From assembly GCF_017968885.1 (NCBI RefSeq), contig NZ_CP072913.1, positions 6,612,501 to 6,676,500 on the forward strand: a stretch of 64,000 nucleotides of DNA, in the 5' to 3' direction. Of the stretch, positions 9,364 through 18,403 are shown in pieces (positions within the stretch are counted from its first letter, which is position 1; each line of letters begins with the position of its first letter). Below the pieces are notes generated by a model, which was not told the origin of the DNA, ran no database searches, and saw nothing but the letters and a program-made list of their open reading frames with translations. The DNA comes from Pseudomonas sp. Tri1 (lineage in GTDB: Bacteria; Pseudomonadota; Gammaproteobacteria; Pseudomonadales; Pseudomonadaceae). The position numbers and the translations under genes are program-made.

Positions 9364-10196
9364 CCTCTTTTCCGTCCCCTTCTCGGCCACCGCAACCGGT
9401 GGCCGAGTCGCGCCTGCAAAAAATCTTCGGCTTTCGCACCCGGCTGTACCTGACCTGGGCGGCGATGCTGGTGCTGTTCGCGAGTTTTTTCCTGAGCTTC
9501 GACCTGAAGTTCTCCATCATTCTCGACAAACTGCCGAACCTGCTCGGCGTGCACCTGGCACCCAACGGCTTTGTGCAAGGCGCGGTGCTGACGCTGTTTC
9601 TGTGCCTGTGTTCAATCGTCGCTTCGTCATTGCTAGGCTTCATCACCGCCCTGGCGCGGCTGTCCAGCAGCGCGGTGGCGTTCGGCATCGCCAGTTTCTA
9701 CGCGTCGTTCTTTCGCGGCACGCCATTGCTGATCCAGATTTTGCTGATCTACCTGGGCCTGCCACAACTGGGCGTGGTCCCCGGCGCCATCGCCGCCGGG
9801 ATAATCGCCCTGTCGCTGAACTACGGCGCCTACCTGAGCGAAATCTTCCGCGCCGGCATCCTCGGCGTCCCCCACGGCCAGCGCGAAGCCTCACTTGCAC
9901 TGGGCCTGAGCGAAACCGTGATCTTCTGGCGCGTCACCCTGCCCCAGGCCATGCGCACCATCATCCCGCCGACCACCAACCAGTTCATCTCCATGCTCAA
10001 GGACTCCTCCCTGATCTCGGTGATGGGCGTCTGGGAAGTGATGTTCCTGGCGCAATCCTACGGTCGTTCCAGCTATCGCTATATCGAGATGCTGACTACG
10101 GCGGCGATCATCTACTGGTTGATGTCCATTGCGCTGGAGCTGATTCAGGCGCGGATGGAGCGGCATTATGGGAAGGCATATCTCAAGCGCAGCTGA
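9360..10196 (+). CDS. Amino-acid ABC transporter permease
   Basis: 278 residues; the ATG overlaps the upstream stop codon (ATGA), so translation is coupled to the binding protein. It has about five membrane segments and the HisM/GlnP-type permease pattern, with FFRGTPLLIQILLIYLGLPQ and the EAA-loop region EASLALGLSETVIFWRVTLPQ. No ATPase gene follows, so the transporter must use an ATPase encoded elsewhere or share one. The downstream 190 bases hold no convincing gene. Confidence 0.85.
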   Translation: MTSFPSPSRPPQPVAESRLQKIFGFRTRLYLTWAAMLVLFASFFLSFDLKFSIILDKLPNLLGVHLAPNGFVQGAVLTLFLCLCSIVASSLLGFITALARLSSSAVAFGIASFYASFFRGTPLLIQILLIYLGLPQLGVVPGAIAAGIIALSLNYGAYLSEIFRAGILGVPHGQREASLALGLSETVIFWRVTLPQAMRTIIPPTTNQFISMLKDSSLISVMGVWEVMFLAQSYGRSSYRYIEMLTTAAIIYWLMSIALELIQARMERHYGKAYLKRS

Positions 10197-10388
10197 CAGG
10201 ACAGATCCGAAGAAGTTGTAGGGCGAAGCTTCAGGTCGTGGAAGCCAACGCGACGATGCCTGGATCGCAACACGACCAGCCTACAGATTTCATCTGTGGT
10301 GTCTTGCCCAAGGCGTGGCGTTAGCTGGCATCGTGGCCAGGGGTGGAATTTTTAAAGTGCGGACTCCTTTCAAGAGAGCCCGCATTCG

Positions 10389-12725
10389 ATGTCTATTCAA
10401 CACTTTTACCCACCCCAACACCTTGCCCTGGCCGTCGCCTTGGCGCTTGGTTGCGTCGATGTTTCGATGGCTCAGCAACCAGCCGAGATCTCCACAACCG
10501 CCGAGCAACAAGAGCGCCTCAAGGCCTTCTCCGACGCTGCGGACACCAAGCAGCAAAATGCCAACACCTCCCGCAAAGGCGACGCGAAATGGACTGGCAA
10601 AAATGACTTGGTCATCATCAGCGGAAATGGAAAGTTCCCCGGAATCATTGATGGCGGCGGTGGAAAAAACGTTCTGCGACTTGATGCCGCCAAACATCCA
10701 ATATTGGCTGAAACCCGCAACTTCATGGCTTTGCAGGTTGCCAAAGGCGAATGGCAGCACACCGGGAGTTTCGCTGGCTGGGGAGTGATCGAGCCGAACA
10801 CCACGTTGATCAACATTGGCCGAATCGACGGACAACTGGGCGTGCTTGGCAAGCTCGATAACAAGGGAGTGGTGGCCAATCGTGTGACTGTCGAGCCAGG
10901 CGCCCACATGATCAACTCAGGAGTGGCCGGTCATGTGGAAGTGCGTGAGAAAGCCAGCTTCATCGGCAATGGAACAGTGGAATTCTTGAGTGTCGCGGGC
11001 CAGTTGGAAGTCGGCCCCGAAATGGGCGCACCCTCCATTACCAAGGATTTCTCGTTGGCGCAGACTGCCGAGCTGATCTACGGGGTTAATTCAGATGGCG
11101 ATAGCTCCACGATCAACGTTGAAGGCACCGCGTTCCTGAACAACGCGACGCTGACAGTTGCCGGCGTGCCAGGCGAATACATTGAGTCGCGCGAGCACAC
11201 CATCATCCGCGCGCGGACGATCGAAGGAGCGTTCGGCACAGTCTCCAGTAAGCTGGCATTCATGACGGCGACGCTGACCCCCACCGATACGCAAGTCAGA
11301 CTGACTTATGCCCGCAACGATGTCCCACTCAAGGAAGCAGCCACTTCCGATAAAGGGCGAGCATTTGCGGCCAGTATCGAAGAGTCGCAACCGGTCAAAC
11401 CAGCCGAACCCATTGACGTCCCCACCGTCGCACAGGCACCCGCAGCCAACCCAAAAACCGAGGCCCCAACAAACAAGCCGGCTGAACCGCCAGAAATCAC
11501 CAGTGCTGCCTCAAAACCCGTAGGCCATTTGCACGCCGCCAAGCCAGAAGCAAAACCCAACAAAGCCATCAACGCCCTGCTCGGCAGCGATATGACTACC
11601 GCCGCCGACGCCAGCAAAACGAAGGTCGTAGACACCCCACACAAACCCGCCGAGCCACCAGAAACCCCCAGTGCCACATCAAAACCCGTAGGCCAATTGC
11701 AAGCCACCAAGCCAGCCGCGAAGCCTAACAAAGCCATCAACGCCCTGCTCGGCACCACCATGGCGACCGCCGCCGACGCCATCGACCAACTAAGCGGCTA
11801 CAACACGGCGGACCTGGGCAATGCCACCTTGAGCAGCGTCACGCCAATCGGCACCGGCATGCTCTCAGCCATGGGCCAGAAAAACCCGGAGAACGAACAT
11901 ACTGACGGCCAAGTCTGGGTGCAGGCCATCGGCAACAGCGGGCGCATCGGGAAGCAATTGGGCAGCTATGCCCTGAAGCATTCGACCAAAGGTCTGATGC
12001 TGGGGACCGATTGGGCTGTCAGCCCTGATTGGCGTCTGGGGATAATCGGCAGCAAGACCCAGACGCGGCTGGACAGTCACCGCTTCGATGGCCGACTCGA
12101 CAGTTGGCATGTGGGCGCCTACGCCGTGCGCCAGGACGGACCGCTGGCGCTGCGCCTGGGCGCCGTTCACGGCAATCATGACGGCAGTACCAAGCGCCAC
12201 GTGGCCTTCAACGGTTTCAGCGATCGCCTCAAGGGGCGGTACGACGCCAACACGCAGCAGGTCTTTGGGCAAGTCGGCTACAACCTGGACGTCGGGTATT
12301 TCGGGGTCGAGCCTTATCTGCAACTGGGCTATCAACGCTATCAACGTGATCGCTACACAGAGAAAGGTGGCGACGCGGCGCTGCGATTCAACGGCCAAAC
12401 CCAGGACAATTACAACAGCAACGCGGGCCTTCGCCTCGCCCGATCCTTCCCCCTTGACCAAGGTATGCAACTGACGCCCCGCTTGAATCTCGGTTGGAAA
12501 CACTTATACGGCGAGACCCGGGGCACTTCCCGCCAGCGCCTGGCGAGCACAGGCAACACGTATACCGTCGAAGGCGTCGAACTGGACCGTGACAGCCTGC
12601 TCTTTGAAGCAGCGCTGGACCTGGCTGTTTCGTCTCGGCATACGTTGGGGGTGAGCTATAAGGGTGAAACCGGTCAGGACAACCGAAACAGTGCATTGAT
12701 GGGTCAATGGCGAATGATGTTCTGA
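10389..12725 (+). CDS. Autotransporter with beta-helix passenger and outer-membrane barrel
   Basis: 778 residues. A signal peptide (hydrophobic ALAVALALGC, likely cleavage after VSMA) is followed by a passenger region rich in short beta-strand repeats. A Pro/Ala/Lys-rich segment with two 46-residue repeats comes next (about 363-464), then a C-terminal barrel domain from about residue 500. The barrel contains VWVQAIGNSGRIG, LGTDWAVSPDWRLGIIG and alternating aromatic strands, and ends in phenylalanine as expected for BAM recognition. This is the type V secretion layout. No adhesin or enzyme motif was recognised in the passenger. It lies alone between the transporter operon and the convergent pyc genes. 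Confidence 0.85.
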   Translation: MSIQHFYPPQHLALAVALALGCVDVSMAQQPAEISTTAEQQERLKAFSDAADTKQQNANTSRKGDAKWTGKNDLVIISGNGKFPGIIDGGGGKNVLRLDAAKHPILAETRNFMALQVAKGEWQHTGSFAGWGVIEPNTTLINIGRIDGQLGVLGKLDNKGVVANRVTVEPGAHMINSGVAGHVEVREKASFIGNGTVEFLSVAGQLEVGPEMGAPSITKDFSLAQTAELIYGVNSDGDSSTINVEGTAFLNNATLTVAGVPGEYIESREHTIIRARTIEGAFGTVSSKLAFMTATLTPTDTQVRLTYARNDVPLKEAATSDKGRAFAASIEESQPVKPAEPIDVPTVAQAPAANPKTEAPTNKPAEPPEITSAASKPVGHLHAAKPEAKPNKAINALLGSDMTTAADASKTKVVDTPHKPAEPPETPSATSKPVGQLQATKPAAKPNKAINALLGTTMATAADAIDQLSGYNTADLGNATLSSVTPIGTGMLSAMGQKNPENEHTDGQVWVQAIGNSGRIGKQLGSYALKHSTKGLMLGTDWAVSPDWRLGIIGSKTQTRLDSHRFDGRLDSWHVGAYAVRQDGPLALRLGAVHGNHDGSTKRHVAFNGFSDRLKGRYDANTQQVFGQVGYNLDVGYFGVEPYLQLGYQRYQRDRYTEKGGDAALRFNGQTQDNYNSNAGLRLARSFPLDQGMQLTPRLNLGWKHLYGETRGTSRQRLASTGNTYTVEGVELDRDSLLFEAALDLAVSSRHTLGVSYKGETGQDNRNSALMGQWRMMF
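11475..11780 (+). repeat. Tandem in-frame repeat inside autotransporter gene
   Basis: Two copies of a 138-base unit, starting at 11475 and 11643 (168-base period), encode KPAEPPE..SKPVG.L.A.KP.AKPNKAINALLG..M.TAADA. The copies differ at about a dozen residues. The segment joins the passenger to the barrel and could change in copy number by recombination. Confidence 0.8.
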
Positions 12726-12738
12726 GCATTTCGCGGGC

Positions 12739-12766
12739 AAAAAAAAAGGGGAGCACATGCCCCCCC
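12739..12766 (-). terminator. Intrinsic terminator of pyruvate carboxylase operon
   Basis: Read on the minus strand, a G-rich/C-rich stem (GGGGCATGTGCTCCCC) is followed directly by nine T. It sits 32 bases after the pycB stop and between two convergent genes. Confidence 0.8.
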
Positions 12767-12797
12767 GAGGTTAAAAGGTTGTATCGAGGCTGTTAAC

Positions 12798-14606
12798 TCA
12801 GCCTTCGATCTCGATCAGGATCTCGCCCGGATTGACCCGGTCGCCCTTGGCCACATGAATAGCGGTAACCTTACCGGCGATGGCCGCCTGCACTTCGGTT
12901 TCCATCTTCATGGCTTCGGTGATCAGCACCGCTTGGCCGGCCTTGACCACGTCGCCCTCCTTGACCAGCACATCAACGATGTTGCCCGGCATGGTGGTGC
13001 TCACGTGGCCTGGCGCAGTGGCCTGTTTGCGCTTGCTGCTGCCGCCGCTGACAAATTCATTGAGCGGTTCGAACACGACCTCTTCGGGCATGCCGTCGAT
13101 GGACAGGTAGAAGTGACGCTTGCCTTCGGCTTTGACGCCCACACCGGTGATATCGACGCGGTAGGTTTCGCCGTGAACGTCGATGACGAACTCGGTCGGC
13201 ACACCTTCGCCGCCCGCCGAGCTCACACTGCCCGCCTCAGGAATTGGCAACAGCACTTCTGGCGTCAGGGTGCCGGCTTCACGTTCTTCGAGGAACTTGC
13301 GCCCGATGTCCGGGAACATGGCGTAGGTCAGTACGTCTTCTTCGGATTTGGCCAGCGCGCCGATCTCGCCACGCAGCTTGGTCATTTCCGGCTTGAGCAG
13401 GTCGGCCGGACGCACGTCGATCACGTCTTCGCTGCCGATGGCCTGACGACGCAGCTTCTCATTGACCAAACCCGGCGCCTTGCCGTAGCCGCCCTGCAAG
13501 TAGAGTTTCACTTCGTTGGTGATGGTCTTGTAGCGCTCGCCGGCCAACACGTTGAAAAACGCCTGGGTACCGACGATCTGCGAGGTCGGGGTCACCAACG
13601 GAGGGAAGCCGAGGTCTTCGCGCACTCGTGGGATTTCCGCCAGTACTTCATTCATCCGGTTCAGCGCGCCCTGCTCTTTCAACTGGTTGGCCAGGTTGGA
13701 AATCATTCCGCCTGGTACCTGGTTGACTTGGACTCGGGTGTCCACCGCCGTGAACTCGCTTTCGAACTGGTGGTATTTTTTGCGCACGGCGTAGAAGTAC
13801 AGGCCGATTTCCTGCAACAACTCCAGGTCCAGGCCCGTGTCGAACTCACTGCCTTTAAGGGCCGCGACCATCGACTCAGTACCCGGATGGCTAGTGCCCC
13901 AGGCGAAACTGGAGATCGCGGTGTCGATGTGATCGGCACCGTTCTCGATCGCCTTGAGCTGGCACATCGCGGCCAGGCCGGCGGTGTCGTGGGAATGGAT
14001 GAACACCGGCAAGGATTGCTCGGCCTTCAGCGCTTTCACCAGCTCGCCAGTGGCGTACGGGGTCAGCAGGCCGGCCATGTCCTTGATCGCCACCGAGTCG
14101 CAACCCATGGCTTCCATCTGTTTGGCCTGGGCCACGAAGGCTTCAATGGTGTGCACCGGGCTGGTGGTGTAGGCGATGGTGCCCTGGGCGTGCTTGCCGG
14201 CGGCCTTCACCGCCTCGATGGCGACCCGCAGGTTACGCACGTCGTTCATCGCATCGAAAATACGGAACACATCGATGCCGTTGACCGCGGCCTTGGCCAC
14301 GAACGCCCTGACCACGTCATCGCTGTAATGGCGATAACCCAGCAGGTTCTGGCCGCGCAGCAGCATTTGCAGACGGGTGTTAGGCAGCGCCGCGCGCAGT
14401 TGGCGCAGGCGTTCCCACGGGTCTTCCTTCAAGAAGCGCACGCAGGCATCGAACGTCGCGCCGCCCCAGACTTCCAGCGACCAATAACCGACTTTGTCGA
14501 GCTTGTCGCAGATCGGCAGCATGTCTTCGGTGCGCATGCGGGTGGCAAGCAGCGATTGGTGGGCGTCGCGCAGGATTGTGTCGGTAACAAAGATCTTCTT
14601 GGACAT
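12798..14606 (-). CDS. pycB: Pyruvate carboxylase subunit B (oxaloacetate decarboxylase alpha-like)
   Basis: 602 residues. The N-terminal carboxyltransferase TIM barrel starts with VTDTILRDAHQSLLATRMR and includes the metal-site stretch HSHDTAGLA. The middle holds the conserved PYC/OadA domain, and the C terminus is a biotinyl domain with EAMKMET, biotinyl lysine at residue 567. It is often annotated oadA, but no oadB or oadG genes accompany it. The upstream partner is a biotin carboxylase, so the pair forms the two-subunit pyruvate carboxylase known in Pseudomonas, giving oxaloacetate from pyruvate, bicarbonate and ATP. It starts 12 bases after pycA. Confidence 0.93.
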   Translation of the reverse strand: MSKKIFVTDTILRDAHQSLLATRMRTEDMLPICDKLDKVGYWSLEVWGGATFDACVRFLKEDPWERLRQLRAALPNTRLQMLLRGQNLLGYRHYSDDVVRAFVAKAAVNGIDVFRIFDAMNDVRNLRVAIEAVKAAGKHAQGTIAYTTSPVHTIEAFVAQAKQMEAMGCDSVAIKDMAGLLTPYATGELVKALKAEQSLPVFIHSHDTAGLAAMCQLKAIENGADHIDTAISSFAWGTSHPGTESMVAALKGSEFDTGLDLELLQEIGLYFYAVRKKYHQFESEFTAVDTRVQVNQVPGGMISNLANQLKEQGALNRMNEVLAEIPRVREDLGFPPLVTPTSQIVGTQAFFNVLAGERYKTITNEVKLYLQGGYGKAPGLVNEKLRRQAIGSEDVIDVRPADLLKPEMTKLRGEIGALAKSEEDVLTYAMFPDIGRKFLEEREAGTLTPEVLLPIPEAGSVSSAGGEGVPTEFVIDVHGETYRVDITGVGVKAEGKRHFYLSIDGMPEEVVFEPLNEFVSGGSSKRKQATAPGHVSTTMPGNIVDVLVKEGDVVKAGQAVLITEAMKMETEVQAAIAGKVTAIHVAKGDRVNPGEILIEIEG

Positions 14607-14618
14607 GGTGATGGTTCC

Positions 14619-16034
14619 TTACAGGCCTGCGTGGGCGGCAATGGCGGCGGCGATAGCCAGGGCCAGCTCTTCGGGTTTGCGCTTGATCGAGTAGTTGGTC
14701 AGTTCAGGGTGGCTTTCGACGAAGCTGGTATTGAACTGGCCACTGCGGAATTCCGGGTTACGCAGGATTTCCTGGTAATACGCGGCAGTGGTCTTGACCC
14801 CCTGCAGGCGCATGTCGTCCAGGGCTCGCAAGCCACGGTCCATCGCTTCTTCCCAAGTCAACGCCCAGACCACCAGTTTCAGGCACATCGAATCGTAGAA
14901 CGGTGGAATGGTGTAGCCGGTGTAGATCGCCGTATCGGTGCGCACGCCCGGGCCGCCAGGGGCGTAGTAGCGGGTGATCTTGCCGAAGCTGGGCAGGAAG
15001 TTGTTTTTCGGGTCCTCGGCGTTGATCCGAAATTGCAACGCAAAACCACGGTGCAGAATGTCTTCCTGCTTGACCGACAGCGGCAGCCCGGAGGCGATAC
15101 GGATCTGTTCGCGAACAATGTCGATACCGGTGATTTCTTCGGTGATGGTGTGCTCCACCTGCACCCGGGTGTTCATCTCCATGAAGTACACCTCGCCCTC
15201 GGCGAGCAGGAACTCCACGGTGCCGGCGTTCTCGTAGCCCACCGCCTTGGCGGCGCGCACCGACAAATCGCCGATGTAGGCGCGTTGCTCGGGTGTCAGT
15301 TGCGGGCTGGGGGCGATTTCGATCAGCTTCTGGTTGCGCCGCTGGATCGAGCAGTCACGCTCGAACAGATGCACCACGTTGCCGAAGCTGTCCCCGAGGA
15401 TCTGCGCCTCAATGTGCTTGGGATTGACGATGCATTTTTCCAGGAACACTTCCGCCGAACCGAACGCCTTGGTGGCTTCGGAGATGACCCGCGGGAAGGC
15501 CTGTTCGAGTTCTTCACGGCTGTTGCAGCGACGGATACCACGACCACCGCCGCCGGAGGTGGCCTTGAGCATCACCGGATAACCGATGCGGTCGCCTTCG
15601 GTCAGGGCTTCTTCGATGCCCGACACGTTGCCTTCGGTGCCCGGCGTGACCGGCACACCGGCCTTGATCATGCTGCGGCGTGCTTCGGTCTTGTCGCCCA
15701 TGCGGCGAATGACTTCTGCCGACGGGCCAATGAATTTGATTCCGCGTTCGGCACAGATGTCTGCCAGCTCGGCGTTTTCCGAAAGGAAGCCGTAACCGGG
15801 GTGCAATGCATCGCAGCCGGTTTCCACCGCCAGGTTCACCAGCTTTCGCGGGTTGAGATAGCCGGCCAGCGGATCGGCGCCGATGCTGTGGGCCTCGTCC
15901 GCACGCTTGACATGCAGGGCATGGCGGTCAGCGTCGGAATAGACCGCGACCGAGCGAATGCCCATCTCGGCGCACGCGCGCACGATTCGAACGGCAATCT
16001 CACCACGGTTGGCGATCAGGATCTTTGTTATCAA
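14619..16034 (-). CDS. pycA: Pyruvate carboxylase subunit A (biotin carboxylase)
   Basis: 471 residues from a TTG start (ITKILIANRGEIAVRIVRAC follows), preceded by AAGGGA. In-frame sequence upstream of it is not family-like. The ATP-grasp biotin carboxylase fold is shown by LHPGYGFLSEN, KATSGGGGRGIRRC, EMNTRVQVEH and the C-terminal DSMCLKLVVWA region. It carboxylates the biotin on PycB. Such genes are often labelled accC. Here the adjacent pycB and the divergent LysR gene support the pyruvate carboxylase assignment, and the usual accB partner is absent. Confidence 0.92.
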   Translation of the reverse strand: MITKILIANRGEIAVRIVRACAEMGIRSVAVYSDADRHALHVKRADEAHSIGADPLAGYLNPRKLVNLAVETGCDALHPGYGFLSENAELADICAERGIKFIGPSAEVIRRMGDKTEARRSMIKAGVPVTPGTEGNVSGIEEALTEGDRIGYPVMLKATSGGGGRGIRRCNSREELEQAFPRVISEATKAFGSAEVFLEKCIVNPKHIEAQILGDSFGNVVHLFERDCSIQRRNQKLIEIAPSPQLTPEQRAYIGDLSVRAAKAVGYENAGTVEFLLAEGEVYFMEMNTRVQVEHTITEEITGIDIVREQIRIASGLPLSVKQEDILHRGFALQFRINAEDPKNNFLPSFGKITRYYAPGGPGVRTDTAIYTGYTIPPFYDSMCLKLVVWALTWEEAMDRGLRALDDMRLQGVKTTAAYYQEILRNPEFRSGQFNTSFVESHPELTNYSIKRKPEELALAIAAAIAAHAGL

Positions 16035-16168
16035 TTGGAGGTTCCCTTGAGCCGGTGGTACCACGACCTGGTGTCCAGGCCGACGCGTGACCAGATGTAA
16101 CAATTGGTCGCAGCTCCACACTAGTCCTGGCTGGGGATTAACAAAAATGAATAATTATTGGGTCACGC

Positions 16169-16184
16169 ATAAGTAAAGACTTAT
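16169..16184. promoter_or_regulatory. Putative LysR-type operator between pycA and pycR
   Basis: ATAAGTAAAGACTTAT is a perfect 6-4-6 inverted repeat with the T-N11-A shape typical of LysR-type binding sites. It is in the divergent spacer, 38 bases before the regulator start and about 135 bases before pycA. Binding by the adjacent LysR protein is inferred from position. Confidence 0.5.
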
Positions 16185-16221
16185 AGTTGCGCTATCCGTT
16201 TCGCTCCCGAGTGCTTAGAAA

Positions 16222-17184
16222 ATGCGTAAGTCGTTGATGCGTATGACATTGCGTCAATTGCAGATTTTCAACGAGGTGTGTGACCTGAGGTCCTACAGCC
16301 GTGCAGCTGACGAAATGTCTCTCACACAACCGGCCGTTAGCCTACAGATTCGATCCCTTGAAGAGCTGATTGGCCAACCGCTGTTCGAGTATGTCGGCAA
16401 AAAACTCTATATGACCGAAGCCGCCGAAGCGCTGCAACGCGCCAGCCGGGATATCTTCGGGCGCCTGGAAAACCTCGACATGCAGCTCTCGGACATGCAG
16501 GGTTCGCTGCAAGGGCAGCTCAAGCTTGCAGTGGAGTCCAGCGCCAAGTATTTCGTGCCGCACCTGTTCGCTGCGTTCAAGCGCCAGCACCCGGAGGTCA
16601 ACCTCAACCTCACGGTGGTCAATCGCGGGCAGGTCATTCGACGGCTTTCGGACAACCGGGATGACTTGGTCATCATGTCCATGGTGCCTCAGGACATGGG
16701 GCTCGAGTTCCTGCCGTTTCTCAACAATCCGATCGTCGCCGTGGCACCGCCCGACCATCCGCTGTGCCACATGGGCCCACTGCGCCTGCAAGATCTGGAG
16801 CCGTATACGCTGTTGCTGCGCGAGCCTGGCTCAGGCACACGGCTGGCTTGCGAGGAGTATTTCAAGGAGAAACGGGTGCACTTCACCCAGACACTGGAGG
16901 TGGCGTCAGCAGAAGCCCAGCGCGAATGCGTGGTGGCCGGGCTGGGCGTGGCGCTATTGACGCGCCACGCCGTGAGCCGGGAGCTGTCGTCCGGCGCACT
17001 CATCGAGTTGCCGGTGGAGGAACTGCCGCTGTACCGCAGTTGGTGCCTGGTACAGGCCAGGGCGAAACGCTTGTCACCCGTGGCCCACGCCTTCCTGGCG
17101 TTCGTTCGCGGCGAGCGCGCTCAGATCACTGGCCTGGTTGAGCGTTTCGACGGGAAGCCGCCGGTGTTGCCTGCCAATAATTGA
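16222..17184 (+). CDS. pycR: LysR-type regulator of pyruvate carboxylase
   Basis: 320 residues with an N-terminal winged helix (LRQLQIFNEVCDLRSYSRAADEM, then LTQPAVSLQIRSLEE), a linker helix and a LysR substrate-binding domain. It is divergent from pycA, the arrangement known in P. aeruginosa where the regulator is called PycR. The start at 16222 keeps the short MRKSLMRM extension; starts at 16240 or 16246 are possible. Its 3' end overlaps a small minus-strand gene by 59 bases. Confidence 0.85.
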   Translation: MRKSLMRMTLRQLQIFNEVCDLRSYSRAADEMSLTQPAVSLQIRSLEELIGQPLFEYVGKKLYMTEAAEALQRASRDIFGRLENLDMQLSDMQGSLQGQLKLAVESSAKYFVPHLFAAFKRQHPEVNLNLTVVNRGQVIRRLSDNRDDLVIMSMVPQDMGLEFLPFLNNPIVAVAPPDHPLCHMGPLRLQDLEPYTLLLREPGSGTRLACEEYFKEKRVHFTQTLEVASAEAQRECVVAGLGVALLTRHAVSRELSSGALIELPVEELPLYRSWCLVQARAKRLSPVAHAFLAFVRGERAQITGLVERFDGKPPVLPANN

Positions 17185-17335
17185 ATTCTGTCGCATCGGG
17201 AAATTCGCTGATCTCTGCCAGGAGCTGGCGCTGCTCATAGCGGTCTTCGATCGCACGACGGAACGCCATGCGACGCTGGTCTTCTTGCTGACGACGGGTT
17301 TTGACGGCGCTGCGTTCTTCGTAGGACTGGGTCAT
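17126..17335 (-). CDS. Small PA3496-like basic/acidic protein
   Basis: A 69-residue, highly charged protein. KTRRQQEDQRRMAFRRAIEDRYEQRQL resembles the small PA3496 family found across Pseudomonas, whose function is unknown. GGGAG lies seven bases before the ATG. The gene is convergent with pycR and overlaps its 3' end, which is unusual but short. The last 20 residues, which fall in the overlap, are less family-like, so the stop may have shifted. The family call rests on the basic central stretch alone. Confidence 0.6.
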   Translation of the reverse strand: MTQSYEERSAVKTRRQQEDQRRMAFRRAIEDRYEQRQLLAEISEFPDATEFNYWQATPAASRRNAQPGQ

Positions 17336-17475
17336 GTCGAGTCTCCCAAGACGTATACGGGAGCTTTACGATGAAGGCGCGCGATGACCGTTTGGCGGCG
17401 CATGCGTTACAGAACGATGAATTCTCAGATGCCCCCTCGCCGCCAATAATCCCCTGTCCCATTCGTAGCAACCGA

Positions 17476-18342
17476 TCAGTCGTCCAGCGCTTTTACCGAC
17501 TTGGGCGACAGCCGCAGGCTGCGCAGGCTGCGCTTCACGCTCTTGAGATGGTTGACCAGGCTCGGTCCGCGCGCCATGGCGACGCCCATCGCCAATACAT
17601 CGATCACCACCAAGTGGGCGATGCGCGAGGTCAACGGCGTGTAGATCTCAGTGTCTTCATGCACGTCGATGGCCAGGTTCACCGTCGAGAGCTCGGCCAA
17701 TGGGGTCTGGCTTGGGCACAAGGTAATCAGCGAGGCACCGCTTTCGCGAACCAGGTTGGCGGTGATCAGCAGGTCCTTGGAACGCCCCGACTGCGAAATG
17801 CAGATCGCCACATCGGTGGGTTTCAACGTCACCGCCGACATCGCCTGCATATGCGGGTCGGAATAGGCCGCCGCCGTGAGCAGCAACCGGAAAAACTTGT
17901 GCTGGGCATCGGCCGCTACCGCGCCCGAAGCACCAAAGCCATAGAACTCGACACGCTGGGCCTGGGACATGGCGGTGACGGCCTTTTGCAACGCCACCGG
18001 ATCGAGCTTCTCGCGAACTTCCATCAGCGTGTGCAGGGTCGTGTCGAAGATTTTCAGGCTGTAGTCCGCGACCGAGTCGTCCTCATGGATCGCAAACTGG
18101 CCGAAGCTTGCCCCGGCTGCCAGGCTTTGCGCCAACTTGAGCTTCAGGTCCTGGAAACCCGAGCAACCGATGGCCCGGCAGAAACGCACGATGGTCGGTT
18201 CGCTGATGCCGACGCTGTGGGCAAGATCAGCCATGGAGCTGTGCATCACGGCCGCAGGATCAAGCAGTACGTGATCGGCGACTTTCAGCTCCGACTTGCG
18301 CAGCAGGTGGCGTGACTGGGCGATGTGTTGCAACAGGTTCAA
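17476..18342 (-). CDS. HexR-like MurR/RpiR family transcriptional regulator
   Basis: 288 residues. The N-terminal RpiR-type helix-turn-helix includes ADLAHSVGISEPTIVRFCRAIGCSGF, and the C-terminal SIS domain includes VEFYGFGASGAVAADAQHKFFRL and CISQSGRSKDLL. It resembles HexR, the repressor of Entner-Doudoroff genes, but differs enough to be a paralogue and has no zwf, edd or eda beside it in this window. A near-perfect HexR-type palindrome lies 45 bases upstream of its start, so autoregulation is likely. It probably senses a sugar phosphate. Confidence 0.85.
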   Translation of the reverse strand: MNLLQHIAQSRHLLRKSELKVADHVLLDPAAVMHSSMADLAHSVGISEPTIVRFCRAIGCSGFQDLKLKLAQSLAAGASFGQFAIHEDDSVADYSLKIFDTTLHTLMEVREKLDPVALQKAVTAMSQAQRVEFYGFGASGAVAADAQHKFFRLLLTAAAYSDPHMQAMSAVTLKPTDVAICISQSGRSKDLLITANLVRESGASLITLCPSQTPLAELSTVNLAIDVHEDTEIYTPLTSRIAHLVVIDVLAMGVAMARGPSLVNHLKSVKRSLRSLRLSPKSVKALDD

Positions 18343-18386
18343 GGGACTGGACTCTTGTTATTGGCAGCTGCCGGGATGTAGCAAGC

Positions 18387-18403
18387 TTGTAGTTATACTA
18401 CAA
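18387..18403. promoter_or_regulatory. HexR-type operator palindrome
   Basis: TTGTAGTTATACTACAA is a perfect 17-bp palindrome, close to the TGTARTNNNAYTACA-like pattern of HexR-type sites. It is 45-61 bases upstream of the RpiR regulator start and probably overlaps its promoter. Confidence 0.6.

Noticed and set aside
12798..14606. Assignment as a sodium-pumping oxaloacetate decarboxylase alpha subunit
   Set aside because: No beta or gamma subunit genes are present and the partner gene is a biotin carboxylase, which fits pyruvate carboxylase.
12855..16100. A 1081-codon open frame opposite pycA and pycB
   Set aside because: It is antisense to two unmistakable enzyme genes and arises from the GC-rich third-position bias; its translation has no coherent domain.
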